NCBI RefSeq assembly: GCF_017873435.1
Contig: NZ_JAGGKG010000005.1
Span: 62,001 to 126,000 of the forward strand
From: Paenibacillus turicensis
GTDB lineage: Bacteria > Bacillota > Bacilli > Paenibacillales > Paenibacillaceae
Direction of reading: 5' to 3'
Length of the DNA: 64,000 bases
How positions within the stretch are numbered: position 1 is the first letter of the stretch; each line of letters opens with the position of its first letter. Both the position numbers and the translations under genes were made by a program. Of the stretch, positions 8,510 through 18,094 are shown one piece after another. The notes below the pieces were generated by a model. That model saw only the letters and a program-made list of their open reading frames with translations, did not search any database and was not told where the DNA came from.

Positions 8510-9274
8510 ATGGATCGTGTATTATATATCGTAAATGCTGTGCATGACCCCAATACGTATATTCCTCCTCACCAGCATGAATGTTATGAACTTGTTTATT
8601 ATGTCAGTGCGTTAGGCTCATCCAATGTAGGGACGAGAAATTTTCATTTCCGCTCTTCCTCCTTTGCACTTATTCCGCCTGGCTTCAAGCACGATGAAAA
8701 ACATACACCAGAAGCAGAGGTGTTATTTATTGGCTTCATTTGTGATAATAAAAGTCTTCTTAATCTTGCTGGTGTTCACGATGATGACAAGGAGCACACC
8801 GTTTATCAAACCTTGCTACGAATGAAAGGTGAATTTCAGCGAAAACGCGAAGGCTTTACTGAGCTCATGAACCTCCAGCTTAGCGAAATTCTTGTTCATT
8901 TACTTCGAAACGTAGATAAAGGGCTGTCACCTTCTCCTGCTGAGGACCGCATCCAATACGTGTTAAATTACATGGACGAGCATTATTTACAGCGATTAAC
9001 GATAGCCAGCTTAGCTGAATTGTCTGGGTACAGCTACGACCGTTTTCGACATGTATTTAAAGAACGTTATGCATTGTCACCTCTTCGTTATCTTTTACTA
9101 AAACGTCTAGATTATGCTAAATCGTTACTTCGCCACACACAGCTTCCCATTTCTGAAATCGCAGCTGTGTCTGGATTCGTAAATGATGCGCAATTTTGCA
9201 ATATATTTAAGAGAGAGGTTGGGCTGACCCCTCGTAAATTTAGAACAAACAATAAGGGACTGGATCCGTTATAA
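8510..9274 (+). CDS. AraC family transcriptional regulator of the nucleoside locus
   Basis: 254 residues. An N-terminal cupin-like ligand-binding domain (about 1-130, with HQHECYEL and PPGFKHD motifs) is joined to a C-terminal pair of AraC helix-turn-helix motifs (about 155-250; ISEIAAVSGF precedes the FKREVGLTP signature). A TTG at 8471 is in frame, but GGAGGTG at 8496-8502 is correctly placed for the ATG at 8510. It is divergent from the BMP operon and probably its regulator; the ligand might be a nucleoside or base (inference). Confidence 0.85.
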   Translation: MDRVLYIVNAVHDPNTYIPPHQHECYELVYYVSALGSSNVGTRNFHFRSSSFALIPPGFKHDEKHTPEAEVLFIGFICDNKSLLNLAGVHDDDKEHTVYQTLLRMKGEFQRKREGFTELMNLQLSEILVHLLRNVDKGLSPSPAEDRIQYVLNYMDEHYLQRLTIASLAELSGYSYDRFRHVFKERYALSPLRYLLLKRLDYAKSLLRHTQLPISEIAAVSGFVNDAQFCNIFKREVGLTPRKFRTNNKGLDPL

Positions 9275-9291
9275 CTTGCGGACAGTCCCTT
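9254..9291 (+). terminator. Hairpin at the end of the araC-type gene
   Basis: AAGGGACTG (9254-9262) pairs with CAGTCCCTT (9283-9291), with an inner TCCG/CGGA helix. It overlaps the stop codon and lacks a clear T-run, so it is a weak terminator candidate. Confidence 0.4.
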
Positions 9292-9370
9292 GCTACATTA
9301 ATATAGACTCAAAAGCAAAATAACCTTTGATGTTGCTTTCTGCGTTCCAACCGAGAGGAGATAAACCTTA

Positions 9371-10639
9371 GTGTTTTGGCATAAAATTGATACACATCAT
9401 CAAAAAATCATAATGATACTAATAATCTTTGTAATCCTACTTTCCAGCGTTATCGTACTTAGTTATGGCAATTATTTTCTATTGGGTGATCCCCTTCGCC
9501 CAAATAATGATGATGTGAAATACATACAATCAGCTCGCTTATTTTTAAATGAAGGCGTATTAGCCTATAATACAGGCAATTTACCATCTGCTTTTATTAT
9601 GCCAGGCATGACGTTACTTTTAGCAGGCTTTATGAGTATTTTTGGACAAGGTGAGGCAGCCATCATTGCTTTTCGTTTATTTCAAGTGCTGGAGCAAGCG
9701 TTATGCATCTATTTAATCTATTGGTTAGGCAAACGATTTTTTAATGTCCGTGTAGGCGTTATTGCGAGTATTATAAGTGCCTTGTATTTGCCGGATTACT
9801 TTACAGCTGGTGTGATTTTATCTGAAATGACATTTCGTACATTACTACTACTATTAATCTGTGCAACCGTAATTGCACTAGAACGCAAGCAAGCTATATG
9901 GTACATGTGGATTGGGCTAATCGTTGCTCTTGCCGCCTATTTGAAACCACAAATCAGTTTATATCCAGCTATTTTACTCTTATTTTGGTGGAAGGACCGT
10001 CTTCCTTGGCGTCAGATGATCAAATTTATATGTCTACTTGGAGCTGTATATATCGTATGTTTATTACCATGGTGGATTCGAAATTATTACGTCTTTCATG
10101 AGCTGATTATTTTCACAAATTCGGGGGGGAGTCCGTTTTTATTAGGTACTCGCATTTATAACATGATGCCACCAGCGGATTTTTTTGCTGCTCATCCACA
10201 ATATTCTCCTGATACGTTGTTTAATGGTGCGGACAAGGCTGCGATAGCTAAGGGGAAAGATATTCTAATTTATGGCTTTACTCATGAGCCACTTAAATAT
10301 GTTTATTGGTACACAATAGGTAAACTAGTAGATTTGTATATGCAGCCTTTTTATTGGAAATCCATTTTTGGAATTAGCATTCCTGTAGTGTATGTACTAC
10401 AAATTATTTTGACTAGTGTGAGTATTGTGGGGATATTTAAGGCAATTCGCAATCGAGTAACAGGCTTGCTTCCGCTTTATTTGATACTGATTTATTTAAC
10501 GGGGATTTATATGCCTTTTATCGCATTTAGCCGTTATGGTTACCCTAACATGACATTGTTGATTTTATTTGCTGCTTATTATTTTGTGCAAAGAAGAGAT
10601 AACATAAAAAATAAGCCTCCAAAGCCAATAAGCATGTGA
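9371..10639 (+). CDS. GT39-type integral membrane glycosyltransferase
   Basis: 422 residues with about ten or eleven hydrophobic helices. It resembles the dolichyl/undecaprenyl-phosphate-sugar dependent transferases (PMT/ArnT/GT39 fold). An acidic pair in the first external loop (NNDD, about residues 45-48) is where this fold carries its catalytic Asp. Such enzymes move a sugar from a polyprenyl-phosphate carrier to an extracytoplasmic acceptor. The start is GTG at 9371 with GAGAGGAGA upstream. It is monocistronic between the AraC gene and the convergent amidohydrolase. Donor and acceptor are unknown. Confidence 0.75.
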   Translation: MFWHKIDTHHQKIIMILIIFVILLSSVIVLSYGNYFLLGDPLRPNNDDVKYIQSARLFLNEGVLAYNTGNLPSAFIMPGMTLLLAGFMSIFGQGEAAIIAFRLFQVLEQALCIYLIYWLGKRFFNVRVGVIASIISALYLPDYFTAGVILSEMTFRTLLLLLICATVIALERKQAIWYMWIGLIVALAAYLKPQISLYPAILLLFWWKDRLPWRQMIKFICLLGAVYIVCLLPWWIRNYYVFHELIIFTNSGGSPFLLGTRIYNMMPPADFFAAHPQYSPDTLFNGADKAAIAKGKDILIYGFTHEPLKYVYWYTIGKLVDLYMQPFYWKSIFGISIPVVYVLQIILTSVSIVGIFKAIRNRVTGLLPLYLILIYLTGIYMPFIAFSRYGYPNMTLLILFAAYYFVQRRDNIKNKPPKPISM

Positions 10640-10658
10640 TGAAGCTTATGACTTTGGA
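10618..10658. terminator. Hairpin between convergent genes
   Basis: TCCAAAG (10618-10624) pairs with CTTTGGA (10652-10658) and continues as ATAAGC/GCTTAT after a small mismatch. It overlaps the stop codon of the glycosyltransferase gene and could serve both convergent genes, but no clear T-run follows. Confidence 0.4.
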
Positions 10659-10680
10659 TGACTTAGACGGGTACAGCGCC

Positions 10681-12318
10681 CTAATTCGCTTGATAGGCGA
10701 TACGGCCGTTGACTACTGTCATTTGAATCTGAACATCTAATAACTGATCAGGGTGATCCATTTGAAGTGGATTATCATTAATGACAGTGAAATCAGCGGC
10801 TTTTCCAACCTCAATCGAGCCACGCTCACCCGCTTCATTTACCGTTGCGGCTCCACCCATTGTAAATAATGAAATCGCTTCGGACATACTTAACTTTTCA
10901 AGAGGCAGATAACCTTCCTCACTTTGAAACTGAAATTGTTGATTTTGTGAAGGTTTTTTTCTTGTTACTGCCGCATGGATACCTAAAAATGGATTTAACG
11001 GCTCTATCGGAGCATCACTTCCACCCCCACAAATGAGACCCGCAGCTAGCAGCTTCCGCCAAGCATATAAGTACTCAGTACGCTCTGCTCCTACTCGATC
11101 TAATACCCATGGAAAATCGCTAACAACAAAGCGAGGCTGAATATCTATAATGAGTGGCAGCTTTTTCATTCTCTTAATTAAGTCTTCATTTAATACCTGT
11201 GCATGAATAAAACGATCCCTCAAGGGAGCATGGACTGGAAGTGGACAGTTTTCCATCGCAGTGAGCACCATCTGTGCAGCGCCATCTCCAATCGCATGTA
11301 CAGCAATAGGAAAACCAAGCTTCCGTGCCTGTACAGTGAGTTCCTCCAATTCCTCTTGGCTATGAATTGCTGTCCCTCTAACCTCGGGCATATCACTGTA
11401 TGGCTGTTGCAATAGCGCTGTTCTCGCACCAATTGCTCCATCTGCAAATAACTTAATCGCGCCCATCTTAAACCACTCGTTACCGTCACCGGCTTTAATC
11501 CCTAGCTCTTTAATCTCTGACATGTAAGGATGATACAACAATTGATGGGTACGAATATAGATGCCTTCTTCGTGTAGCTCCTGATGAATGCGATGCATCG
11601 TATCTACATTACCAATAAAGCGTAAATCTTCCGTATGCACACTAGTAAGTCCAAGCGATAAGGCATCAAGGCAAGCTCGTTTTATAATTTCCTTTTTAGT
11701 GCTATAATCCGGTTCTGGTTGTGCCTTTGTAAAAGCAAAATGAGCCTCCTCATATACCATTCCATTTAATTTTCCCTGTTCATCCCGCCCGAAGGAGCCA
11801 GATGGGGTATCCGGGGTATCCTGAGTAATACCAGCAAGCCTAAAAGCAATCGAATTACCAACATAGGCATGAAAGCAAACTCGCGTTAAAAAGATGGGAT
11901 GCTCCATTGTAATGTCATCCAGCTCAGATATATGAGGTAATTCAGGTGTTGTAAACTCATTTTCATTCCAATTGAGTCCAACAATCCATTGTCCTACTGG
12001 CGTTTTTTGTGCTTCCTCTCTTATCATCGCTAACATTTCAGTCTTGGAAGTAACGCCACTAAAATCTAGCATACTGAGCTTCATCCCATGCATAGACAAA
12101 TGCATATGAGAGTCCGTTAAGCCAGGTAATACGACACCACCGGCTAGATCAATAGTTTGATACACTTTAGCACCTAGTTGGAGTTTTAAATCTGATTTAG
12201 TCCCGATCGCAGCAATCTTACCTTGCTCTACAAAAATAGCATCAACAAAACGGCTAGCAAGCTTACTCTCACCACTAAGCATTGGAAACGTACCATTTAT
12301 ATATAAAGTTCCTGACAT
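10681..12318 (-). CDS. Amidohydrolase family 3 (YtcJ-like) metal-dependent hydrolase
   Basis: 545 residues. It has the amidohydrolase fold of the YtcJ/N-substituted formamide deformylase group: an N-terminal beta domain, the metal-binding HMH (H71, H73) in TDSHMHL, an HAIGDGA motif in the barrel and a late GGGSDAPIEP motif holding the catalytic Asp. The ATG at 12318 has GGAGG seven bases upstream. It follows a TetR gene, but a good terminator overlaps the TetR stop, so it may have its own promoter or depend on read-through. The physiological substrate is unknown, as for most members. Confidence 0.85.
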   Translation of the reverse strand: MSGTLYINGTFPMLSGESKLASRFVDAIFVEQGKIAAIGTKSDLKLQLGAKVYQTIDLAGGVVLPGLTDSHMHLSMHGMKLSMLDFSGVTSKTEMLAMIREEAQKTPVGQWIVGLNWNENEFTTPELPHISELDDITMEHPIFLTRVCFHAYVGNSIAFRLAGITQDTPDTPSGSFGRDEQGKLNGMVYEEAHFAFTKAQPEPDYSTKKEIIKRACLDALSLGLTSVHTEDLRFIGNVDTMHRIHQELHEEGIYIRTHQLLYHPYMSEIKELGIKAGDGNEWFKMGAIKLFADGAIGARTALLQQPYSDMPEVRGTAIHSQEELEELTVQARKLGFPIAVHAIGDGAAQMVLTAMENCPLPVHAPLRDRFIHAQVLNEDLIKRMKKLPLIIDIQPRFVVSDFPWVLDRVGAERTEYLYAWRKLLAAGLICGGGSDAPIEPLNPFLGIHAAVTRKKPSQNQQFQFQSEEGYLPLEKLSMSEAISLFTMGGAATVNEAGERGSIEVGKAADFTVINDNPLQMDHPDQLLDVQIQMTVVNGRIAYQAN

Positions 12319-12344
12319 GATCTATCCTCCACTCCCTAACTTGT

Positions 12345-12393
12345 AAATTAAAAATCACAAAAGCTGACACCTCTCACAGAGTAGCGTCAGCTT
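12345..12393 (-). terminator. Terminator at the end of the tetR-type gene
   Basis: A perfect 8-bp stem AAGCTGAC/GTCAGCTT (12361-12368 with 12386-12393) overlaps the regulator stop codon. On the minus strand it runs into a T-rich tract at 12345-12360. Confidence 0.65.
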
Positions 12394-12976
12394 GTACTTG
12401 CTTCGATTCATTTTTTGCATGTAGCCCTGCTAAAAATGCTTCTATATTATATTCAATACTATCCTCAATTTCATACATCATTCCAAAGCTTCCTTGTTGC
12501 TCTAATGAAGCAAATCCATGAAGCAAGCTACGAAAACCTCTAGCCGCATGTAATGCTTCAAGATTATTTAAATGGAATGCCTTTTGGATTGTAGAAGTAA
12601 TCAAGGAATTAACACCATCCCCTGCATGGCGAAGCTCCTCATCCTCAGCACCTGGTGCATACAACATCGCTTCATATAAGCCCGGACGTTCTCTAGCAAA
12701 AGAAAGATATGCCTTACCCATATTAACCAGGGCAACATCCTCCTTTTGATCTTTAGAAGCAACAAGTAAAAGCTCCTCTAATTGATCCAAGCTATCTAAA
12801 GCCATGACTTTACGTAAACCGTTTAAACCCTCAATATGATTATATAAAGAAGGGGGGCGAATCCCTAACTTTTGCGCTAACGAAGTTAAGGTTACCTCAC
12901 CTAGCCCCTTTGCGTTGGCAATCTCTTCTGCTGCTTGTAAAATAACACTAATTTTTAATCCTGTACGTGGCGACAT
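12374..12976 (-). CDS. TetR family transcriptional regulator (WHG-type C-terminus)
   Basis: 200 residues. The N-terminal helix-turn-helix spans about residues 8-55 (LTSLAQKLGIRPPSLYNHI is the TetR recognition region). The C-terminal ligand/dimer domain has the RGFRSLLHGFASLE signature of the WHG subgroup. AAGGAGA precedes the ATG at 12976. It is 32 bases downstream of yhaM and 55 bases upstream of the amidohydrolase, on the same strand, so it may regulate the amidohydrolase and itself. Confidence 0.88.
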   Translation of the reverse strand: MSPRTGLKISVILQAAEEIANAKGLGEVTLTSLAQKLGIRPPSLYNHIEGLNGLRKVMALDSLDQLEELLLVASKDQKEDVALVNMGKAYLSFARERPGLYEAMLYAPGAEDEELRHAGDGVNSLITSTIQKAFHLNNLEALHAARGFRSLLHGFASLEQQGSFGMMYEIEDSIEYNIEAFLAGLHAKNESKQVQADATL

Positions 12977-13008
12977 CCTGTTCTCTCCTTCTTAAACTTT
13001 TTCATGAA

Positions 13009-13980
13009 TCAGGATTCATCCTCGCTAAAACGCATACGATATACAGGTTTATTCTCTAGTCCTCGTATCAATGGTGTCCATACTTCATGTTCTGGTAGTG
13101 CCCCAAGTGCATCCTCTACCATTTGTAGCTTAGCATCTAGTGCATCAATATGATGTAAAGCAACAGCTTCAGGTAATTGTGGTTGTACAGGGCTTCCCCA
13201 TTCACCTAAATTATGATGCGATAACACTAGATGCTGCAAGGCTAACACTTGGTTCGATGCTAAATCAATATCAAGCTTAATCGCCGCTTCTGTAATCCAA
13301 GTTGCCACCATTGCAATATGCCCAATTAATTTACCAGGAGTACTATACTCTGACACAATCCCATATTCAGCAAGCATTTCCTCTGGCTTTGCAATATCAT
13401 GCAAAATGATACCCGACAACAATAAATCTTTATTTAAAAATGGACGTTGCTGAGTCAAAAACTTGCCTAATTCTAACATACGTGCAGTATGATACGCTAA
13501 TCCACCAAAATAATTATGATGATGGCTTTTCGCTGCTGGATAGTGAGCTAACTTATCCCCTATTTTATCTAGGCAAAATTGTACAATACCTCTCATTATA
13601 TCATCATTAATTTGGTCGGTTGTCATTTTAATGATATCTACCAATTGATCCGAAGGGATCGGGGCAGCACTAATAAAATCAGTTAGCGTGATGCCTTCTT
13701 CCGCTTTAACAGGTCTCATCTGAATAATTTTTACTTGTAGACGCTCACGATACGTATGCGCGATCCCTTTAACCTTCACAAGCCCCATTCGAAAAAAAGT
13801 TTCTTTATCATATGATGATACATCCCATAACTTCGCAGATATTTGTCCCGTTGCATCACTTAACACAATATCCATGTAGTCTTTAGGGGGTGTATTATTC
13901 GTTTGTTTAATTTCTAATTCTTTTAATAAGTAATATCCGATGAATTCTTCTTGATTCATCATTTCTTTAACTTTAGTCAA
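13009..13980 (-). CDS. yhaM: 3'-5' exoribonuclease YhaM (OB-fold plus HD domain)
   Basis: 323 residues, close to Bacillus YhaM (about 314). It degrades RNA from the 3' end and takes part in RNA turnover. An N-terminal OB-fold (about 15-95) is followed by an HD phosphohydrolase domain with the motif LHDIAK near residue 200 and flanking His residues (HHHNYFGGLAYHT, LSHHNLGEWG) that complete the metal site. The start is TTG at 13980, backed by GAGGAGG seven bases upstream; no ATG is as well placed. Its usual DNA-repair neighbours in Bacillus are absent here. Confidence 0.93.
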   Translation of the reverse strand: MTKVKEMMNQEEFIGYYLLKELEIKQTNNTPPKDYMDIVLSDATGQISAKLWDVSSYDKETFFRMGLVKVKGIAHTYRERLQVKIIQMRPVKAEEGITLTDFISAAPIPSDQLVDIIKMTTDQINDDIMRGIVQFCLDKIGDKLAHYPAAKSHHHNYFGGLAYHTARMLELGKFLTQQRPFLNKDLLLSGIILHDIAKPEEMLAEYGIVSEYSTPGKLIGHIAMVATWITEAAIKLDIDLASNQVLALQHLVLSHHNLGEWGSPVQPQLPEAVALHHIDALDAKLQMVEDALGALPEHEVWTPLIRGLENKPVYRMRFSEDES

Positions 13981-14113
13981 ATGCCTTCCTCCTCAGCAGA
14001 CTATAGTCTAACTGCACTATATTCTGTAGACGTGATCCGTTCTATTATACTACGATCAGTCATTTGAGACTATTAATTTGATAAAGTCGATATAAAAATA
14101 GTTTAATAGGCCA

Positions 14114-14159
14114 TAAAAAAAGCTAATTAGATCGCCATCATAGCAACCTAATTAGCTTT
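14114..14159 (-). terminator. Rho-independent terminator of the LplBCA-like operon
   Basis: A perfect 12-bp stem AAAGCTAATTAG/CTAATTAGCTTT (14119-14130 with 14148-14159) is followed on the minus strand by a run of T (14115-14120). It sits between the solute-binding protein gene and yhaM. Confidence 0.85.
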
Positions 14160-14201
14160 AATATAAACGTTATTTTAAATCATTGTTACCATACTACCAT
14201 C

Positions 14202-15770
14202 TTAAAACCCTTGCTTTTGTACATATTCAAGCCATTGTTTTTTATACGCTTCTTGTACCTTTTCAAGACCTGCGCTTTTTGCTTTATCCATAAATGTAGC
14301 TAAGCCTTCGTCTACATTATCTACAAGTCCTGCAAGCAATGGATATAAATATTGCTTTTCTACCTGCTCTAATGCGGCACGTTCTGCTTGATACGCCGTG
14401 TAGTCCTCTGCAAACCCATTAAACTTATCAGGCACTTGAATTTTGTCTAATTCATCAAAGATTGCTTGAACACCATCAAAGTTTTTATCAAATAACATGT
14501 ACTCAGGGTTTCTCCACGCCCAACCGTTCATCCCTTCACGCGGGAAGCCATTAGAAGTGCTATCGCCAATCATTTCATACTTGCCTTCACTATTCACTTT
14601 ATAGTTTTTACCTTCAATTCCGTATTGCGTAGGTAAGTTGTAGCGTTTGTCTGTAACCATTTTTTCATAAAAAGCTAATGCACGCTCAGGATTTTTACTA
14701 CTGTTCGGAATTGCAAAGCCATTATGAATCGGATGCACTGGTGTCGCAACGCCTGTCTTTAATGGGAATGGATAATAGCCAAGCTTCCAATCTGGGTGCG
14801 TTGATTGTAGCTTAATTACCATGTCATTAAAACGAGTTGGGTTATCACCAAGAATCGCAGCGGCTTTCCCACTATTAATTGGATCCTGTAATGTATCCTT
14901 TGAGTTTAATACGTTTTTCTGAATAAACCCTTTATCCATCCAACGTTTAAATGTTGTTAAATCATCCTTTTGTTCGTCTGAACCCCAATAGGAGTATATA
15001 TCACTTGGTGTTTTATATTTAACTCCCAAGCCATAAGGTAATGCGCCAATTTGCTCATGTGCAATTTCACGGTATACATACATCAAGTTATTTTTAACAT
15101 CTGAGTTCATAGATAGAGGTGTCATTGTTGGTTCATTTTGCTTAATTCCATCCAAATAAGCTTCAAAGGTTGGAATGTCTACTGGCTTAGGAAGATTATA
15201 TTTCTCTCTTAAATCTTCACGCCATACAAAACCATTCGTAACATATTCCTTGTATGTTGCTGGGACCGTAAATATTTTGTTATCAATTTTTACCGCTTCC
15301 CACATGTCTTTAGGTACAAACTTTTGCAGCTCTGGTGCAGCCACAGGTAATAACTCATCTAGCGGCTTAAACGCACCTTTTTTTGCATACGCTTGATATT
15401 GTGTCCAATCTGCGGTGAAGATCAAATCAATGGGTTGACCAGAGGATAAAAGTAATTTATATTTCTGATCCCAGTCTGTCCACGTTGTGAAATTAAATTT
15501 CACGGTTGCATTTAAATCTTCTAAAGCAAGCTTGTTAATAATCTCTTCAATGGCAGGTAAATCTTTAGGTGCATCCCCTAGCATGTAAAATTGTAATTCT
15601 ACTTTTTTAGAGATATCCAAACCGCTTGCAGTCACTTTTGCTCCTGCTTTGTCCCCTCCTGCTCCCTTATCTCCCCCTGCGTTCCCAGAGTTTCCTCCAC
15701 ATGCACCAAGTATTGTCGACAATAAAAGAATTGCAACCATGGTAAACATCCATTTTTTACGAGACTTCAT
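14202..15770 (-). CDS. Extracellular solute-binding lipoprotein (LplA-like)
   Basis: 522 residues. The signal peptide ends at an LGAC lipobox with Cys24, then a Gly/Lys-rich linker. The mature part is a large class I solute-binding protein like Bacillus LplA/YtcQ, with many Trp and Tyr residues suited to oligosaccharide binding. It is the last gene of the permease-permease-binding protein operon. A hairpin precedes it and a strong terminator follows. The divergent AraC gene and kduI/kduD suggest unsaturated uronate oligosaccharides as ligand (inference). Confidence 0.88.
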   Translation of the reverse strand: MKSRKKWMFTMVAILLLSTILGACGGNSGNAGGDKGAGGDKAGAKVTASGLDISKKVELQFYMLGDAPKDLPAIEEIINKLALEDLNATVKFNFTTWTDWDQKYKLLLSSGQPIDLIFTADWTQYQAYAKKGAFKPLDELLPVAAPELQKFVPKDMWEAVKIDNKIFTVPATYKEYVTNGFVWREDLREKYNLPKPVDIPTFEAYLDGIKQNEPTMTPLSMNSDVKNNLMYVYREIAHEQIGALPYGLGVKYKTPSDIYSYWGSDEQKDDLTTFKRWMDKGFIQKNVLNSKDTLQDPINSGKAAAILGDNPTRFNDMVIKLQSTHPDWKLGYYPFPLKTGVATPVHPIHNGFAIPNSSKNPERALAFYEKMVTDKRYNLPTQYGIEGKNYKVNSEGKYEMIGDSTSNGFPREGMNGWAWRNPEYMLFDKNFDGVQAIFDELDKIQVPDKFNGFAEDYTAYQAERAALEQVEKQYLYPLLAGLVDNVDEGLATFMDKAKSAGLEKVQEAYKKQWLEYVQKQGF

Positions 15771-15809
15771 ACTTTCATCCTCCCCTTGATTTATGTGACT
15801 ATATGTCAG

Positions 15810-15833
15810 CCGGATATATTTTATATGCTCCGG
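15810..15833 (-). promoter_or_regulatory. Hairpin ahead of the solute-binding protein gene
   Basis: CCGGA/TCCGG arms (15810-15814 with 15829-15833) enclose an AT-rich segment between permease and binding-protein genes. There is no T-run. Such hairpins can protect the abundant binding-protein mRNA; that role is inferred. Confidence 0.35.
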
Positions 15834-15835
15834 TT

Positions 15836-16729
15836 CTAACCTTTTACAGCGCCAATGGTCAAGCCTTTGACGAAATAACGTTGTACGAATGGATATAAGA
15901 ATAGGATGGGACCTGTAACGATAATGGCCATCGCCATTTTTGTAGATTCCGTAGGTAGATCTGTACCCAGCGAAACCCCTGTACCTGCACCCATTTGCGA
16001 GATGAAGCTCATCGCATTAACCACATTGTACAAATAATATTGAAGCTGATATTTTGCAGGCGTATTAATGAACAATGACGATGTAAACCAGTCATTCCAA
16101 TAGGCTAAGGCAAGAAACAAACCTACCGTAGCGATGCCTGGCATCGACAATTGCAAAACAATCCGATAGTAGATTTTAAAATCATTTGCCCCATCTATTT
16201 TTGCTGATTCCACTACCTCATCTGGAACTGCCGAGCGGATAAAGTTTTTCATTAATATAATGAGAAAAGGCGTCATTAAGCCTGGGAAAATTAACACGGT
16301 ATACGTATCTGTGAGTCCTAGATACTTAGTTAACCAAATGTACCAAGGAACTAATCCACCACCAAACAAGGTCGTGAAGTAAATAAAGAAGGCAAAGCCA
16401 TTCCGGTATTTAAAATCCCTACGCTGAAGCACATATCCTGTCATTGTAATAATGAATAAGCCTAATGCCGTGCCGACCACTGTTGTAAATATGGTGACGC
16501 CATATGCTGTTAATACCTGCTTCGGAAAACGAAAGACGGTTGCATAACCCTCCAATGAAAATACAGTTGGGATAAGATGAAAGCCATCTTTGACAATCGC
16601 TTCATTTGAAGTAAAGGAAGCAGAAATAACTAATAAAAATGGAAACAAACAAACTAAGCTAATCAGTGTAATTATAAGATAGGCAAAAAGCCGGAACGAT
16701 TTAGCATATTTTTCATCTTTAATACGCAT
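15836..16729 (-). CDS. Sugar ABC transporter permease (LplC/YtcP-like)
   Basis: About 297 residues, a MalG-type permease with six membrane helices. The EAA loop is visible (VVESAKIDGANDFKIYYRI, about residues 195-213), the contact site for the shared ATPase. The frame is open to 16765, but GAGGAGG at about 16741-16747 serves either the ATG at 16729 or a GTG two codons upstream; I use the ATG. No ATPase gene lies nearby, as usual for this group, which shares an MsmX-type ATPase encoded elsewhere. Confidence 0.85.
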   Translation of the reverse strand: MRIKDEKYAKSFRLFAYLIITLISLVCLFPFLLVISASFTSNEAIVKDGFHLIPTVFSLEGYATVFRFPKQVLTAYGVTIFTTVVGTALGLFIITMTGYVLQRRDFKYRNGFAFFIYFTTLFGGGLVPWYIWLTKYLGLTDTYTVLIFPGLMTPFLIILMKNFIRSAVPDEVVESAKIDGANDFKIYYRIVLQLSMPGIATVGLFLALAYWNDWFTSSLFINTPAKYQLQYYLYNVVNAMSFISQMGAGTGVSLGTDLPTESTKMAMAIIVTGPILFLYPFVQRYFVKGLTIGAVKG

Positions 16730-16801
16730 ACCCACCAAGACCTCCTCAAGTTCTATACATCCCATTAATTGGTTTTAAATGTAACCCCAGCTACTCCAGC
16801 A

Positions 16802-17725
16802 TTAGAATAAGGCGTATTCGTCGTTGATTTTACGAATAATGTAATTCACCGTCATGACAAGTACAAAACCAAACAACGATTGATATAGTCCTGCGGAGGT
16901 TGCCATTCCAATATCAAAGGTCACCTTTAAGGAACGATATACATACGTATCAAGAATGTCTGTTGCATTGTATAACAACCCGTTATTACCAACTAATTGA
17001 TAAAACAGATCAAATTGTCCTTTCATAATGCTGCCAAGTGCGAACAGTAATAATACAACAAAGGTTGTCTTTAGCATTGGCAATGTAATATACCAAATCC
17101 GTTGGAAGATGTTGGCGCCATCAATTTTTGCTGCCTCATAATATTCATCACTGATCCCAGTAATGGCGGCTAAGTAGATGACCATGCTATATCCAAGATT
17201 TTTCCACAGATAAAAAATAATGATAAGAAATACCCACATCCAAGGCGTATTATATACATCTAATGGCTGCATCCCCAAACCTTTTAGCATTGTGTTTAAG
17301 AATCCGCTTTCATAATTAAATAGGTTATAAACGATAACACTTAAAATAACGAAGGATACGAAGTAAGGTAGGAACATTACGGATTGCGTAATTTTTTTGA
17401 ACCATTTTGATTTAAGCTCACTGAGTAGAACAGCACAAGCGATTGCAAGCACATTACCTAGCACGATAAACGCTAAGTTGTAGCCTACGGTGTTTAAGGT
17501 CAGCTTCGTCAACAATCCCGATTGCCATAAATATTTGAAGTTATCCAAGCCAACAAACACACTATCAAACAAACTTGTGTTGAAATCAAATTGCGTAAAA
17601 GCATAATAAATACCGACCATCGGAATATAAGAATTAATAATGAAGAAAAGCACCGCTGGTAACAACATGATAAACAAAATCCGGTTGGTCACAAGCTCAT
17701 GTACAAAACCTTTTTTCTTGTTCAT
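16802..17725 (-). CDS. Sugar ABC transporter permease (LplB-like)
   Basis: 307 residues, six predicted membrane helices, MalF-type half of the channel. The EAA motif is clear (YYEAAKIDGANIFQRIWYI). It is the first gene of the importer operon, reading away from the membrane AraC regulator with about 370 bases of control region between them. The ribosome site before the ATG is weak (a G-rich ACGG stretch). Together with the next two genes it forms a polysaccharide-fragment importer of the LplABC/YtcP class. Confidence 0.88.
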   Translation of the reverse strand: MNKKKGFVHELVTNRILFIMLLPAVLFFIINSYIPMVGIYYAFTQFDFNTSLFDSVFVGLDNFKYLWQSGLLTKLTLNTVGYNLAFIVLGNVLAIACAVLLSELKSKWFKKITQSVMFLPYFVSFVILSVIVYNLFNYESGFLNTMLKGLGMQPLDVYNTPWMWVFLIIIFYLWKNLGYSMVIYLAAITGISDEYYEAAKIDGANIFQRIWYITLPMLKTTFVVLLLFALGSIMKGQFDLFYQLVGNNGLLYNATDILDTYVYRSLKVTFDIGMATSAGLYQSLFGFVLVMTVNYIIRKINDEYALF

Positions 17726-18094
17726 CTCTCATCCGTCCCCTTAATCAATATCGTGTGTCTTCTGTAAGGCTGTGTCATTATTGTATAGGGGGAGCTAAAT
17801 AAGCCGCTAGAGTAACTTTAAAGCAAAAGTGAACTTTTTTGTCATTGGCATAGTGAAACAATTTTCCTGATATGAACTGCTCATATGTGACTGGCATATA
17901 TAACAGCTATGTTTAATAAATATTAAATTAGTTCACTCAGGTACATTTTGTTCAATAGGTTTGTGATCATTATTTCAGTAATAGGAAATTTTTTCATTAT
18001 CACTTTTGAGTAGTGAACAATTATAATATGATTAAAAATGTAAACGCTTTCGGTTACATACAGAGAGAAAATGTCATTAAGGGGGAGACTTGCA
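17726..18094. promoter_or_regulatory. Divergent control region of importer operon and membrane AraC gene
   Basis: 369 bases without a supported gene; the 60-residue frame within it has no ribosome site. It is very AT-rich. A TATAAT at 18021-18026 could be the -10 for the + strand gene, and a cre-like palindrome at 18039-18058 lies just downstream of it. Confidence 0.45.
18039..18058 (+). promoter_or_regulatory. cre-like / LacI-family palindromic operator
   Basis: A 20-base imperfect palindrome with arms TGTAAACG and CGGTTACA around CTTT. TGTAAACGCTTTCG fits the CcpA cre consensus except at the last base. It lies 37 bases before the TTG start of the membrane AraC regulator, where a bound repressor would block transcription. 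Confidence 0.55.
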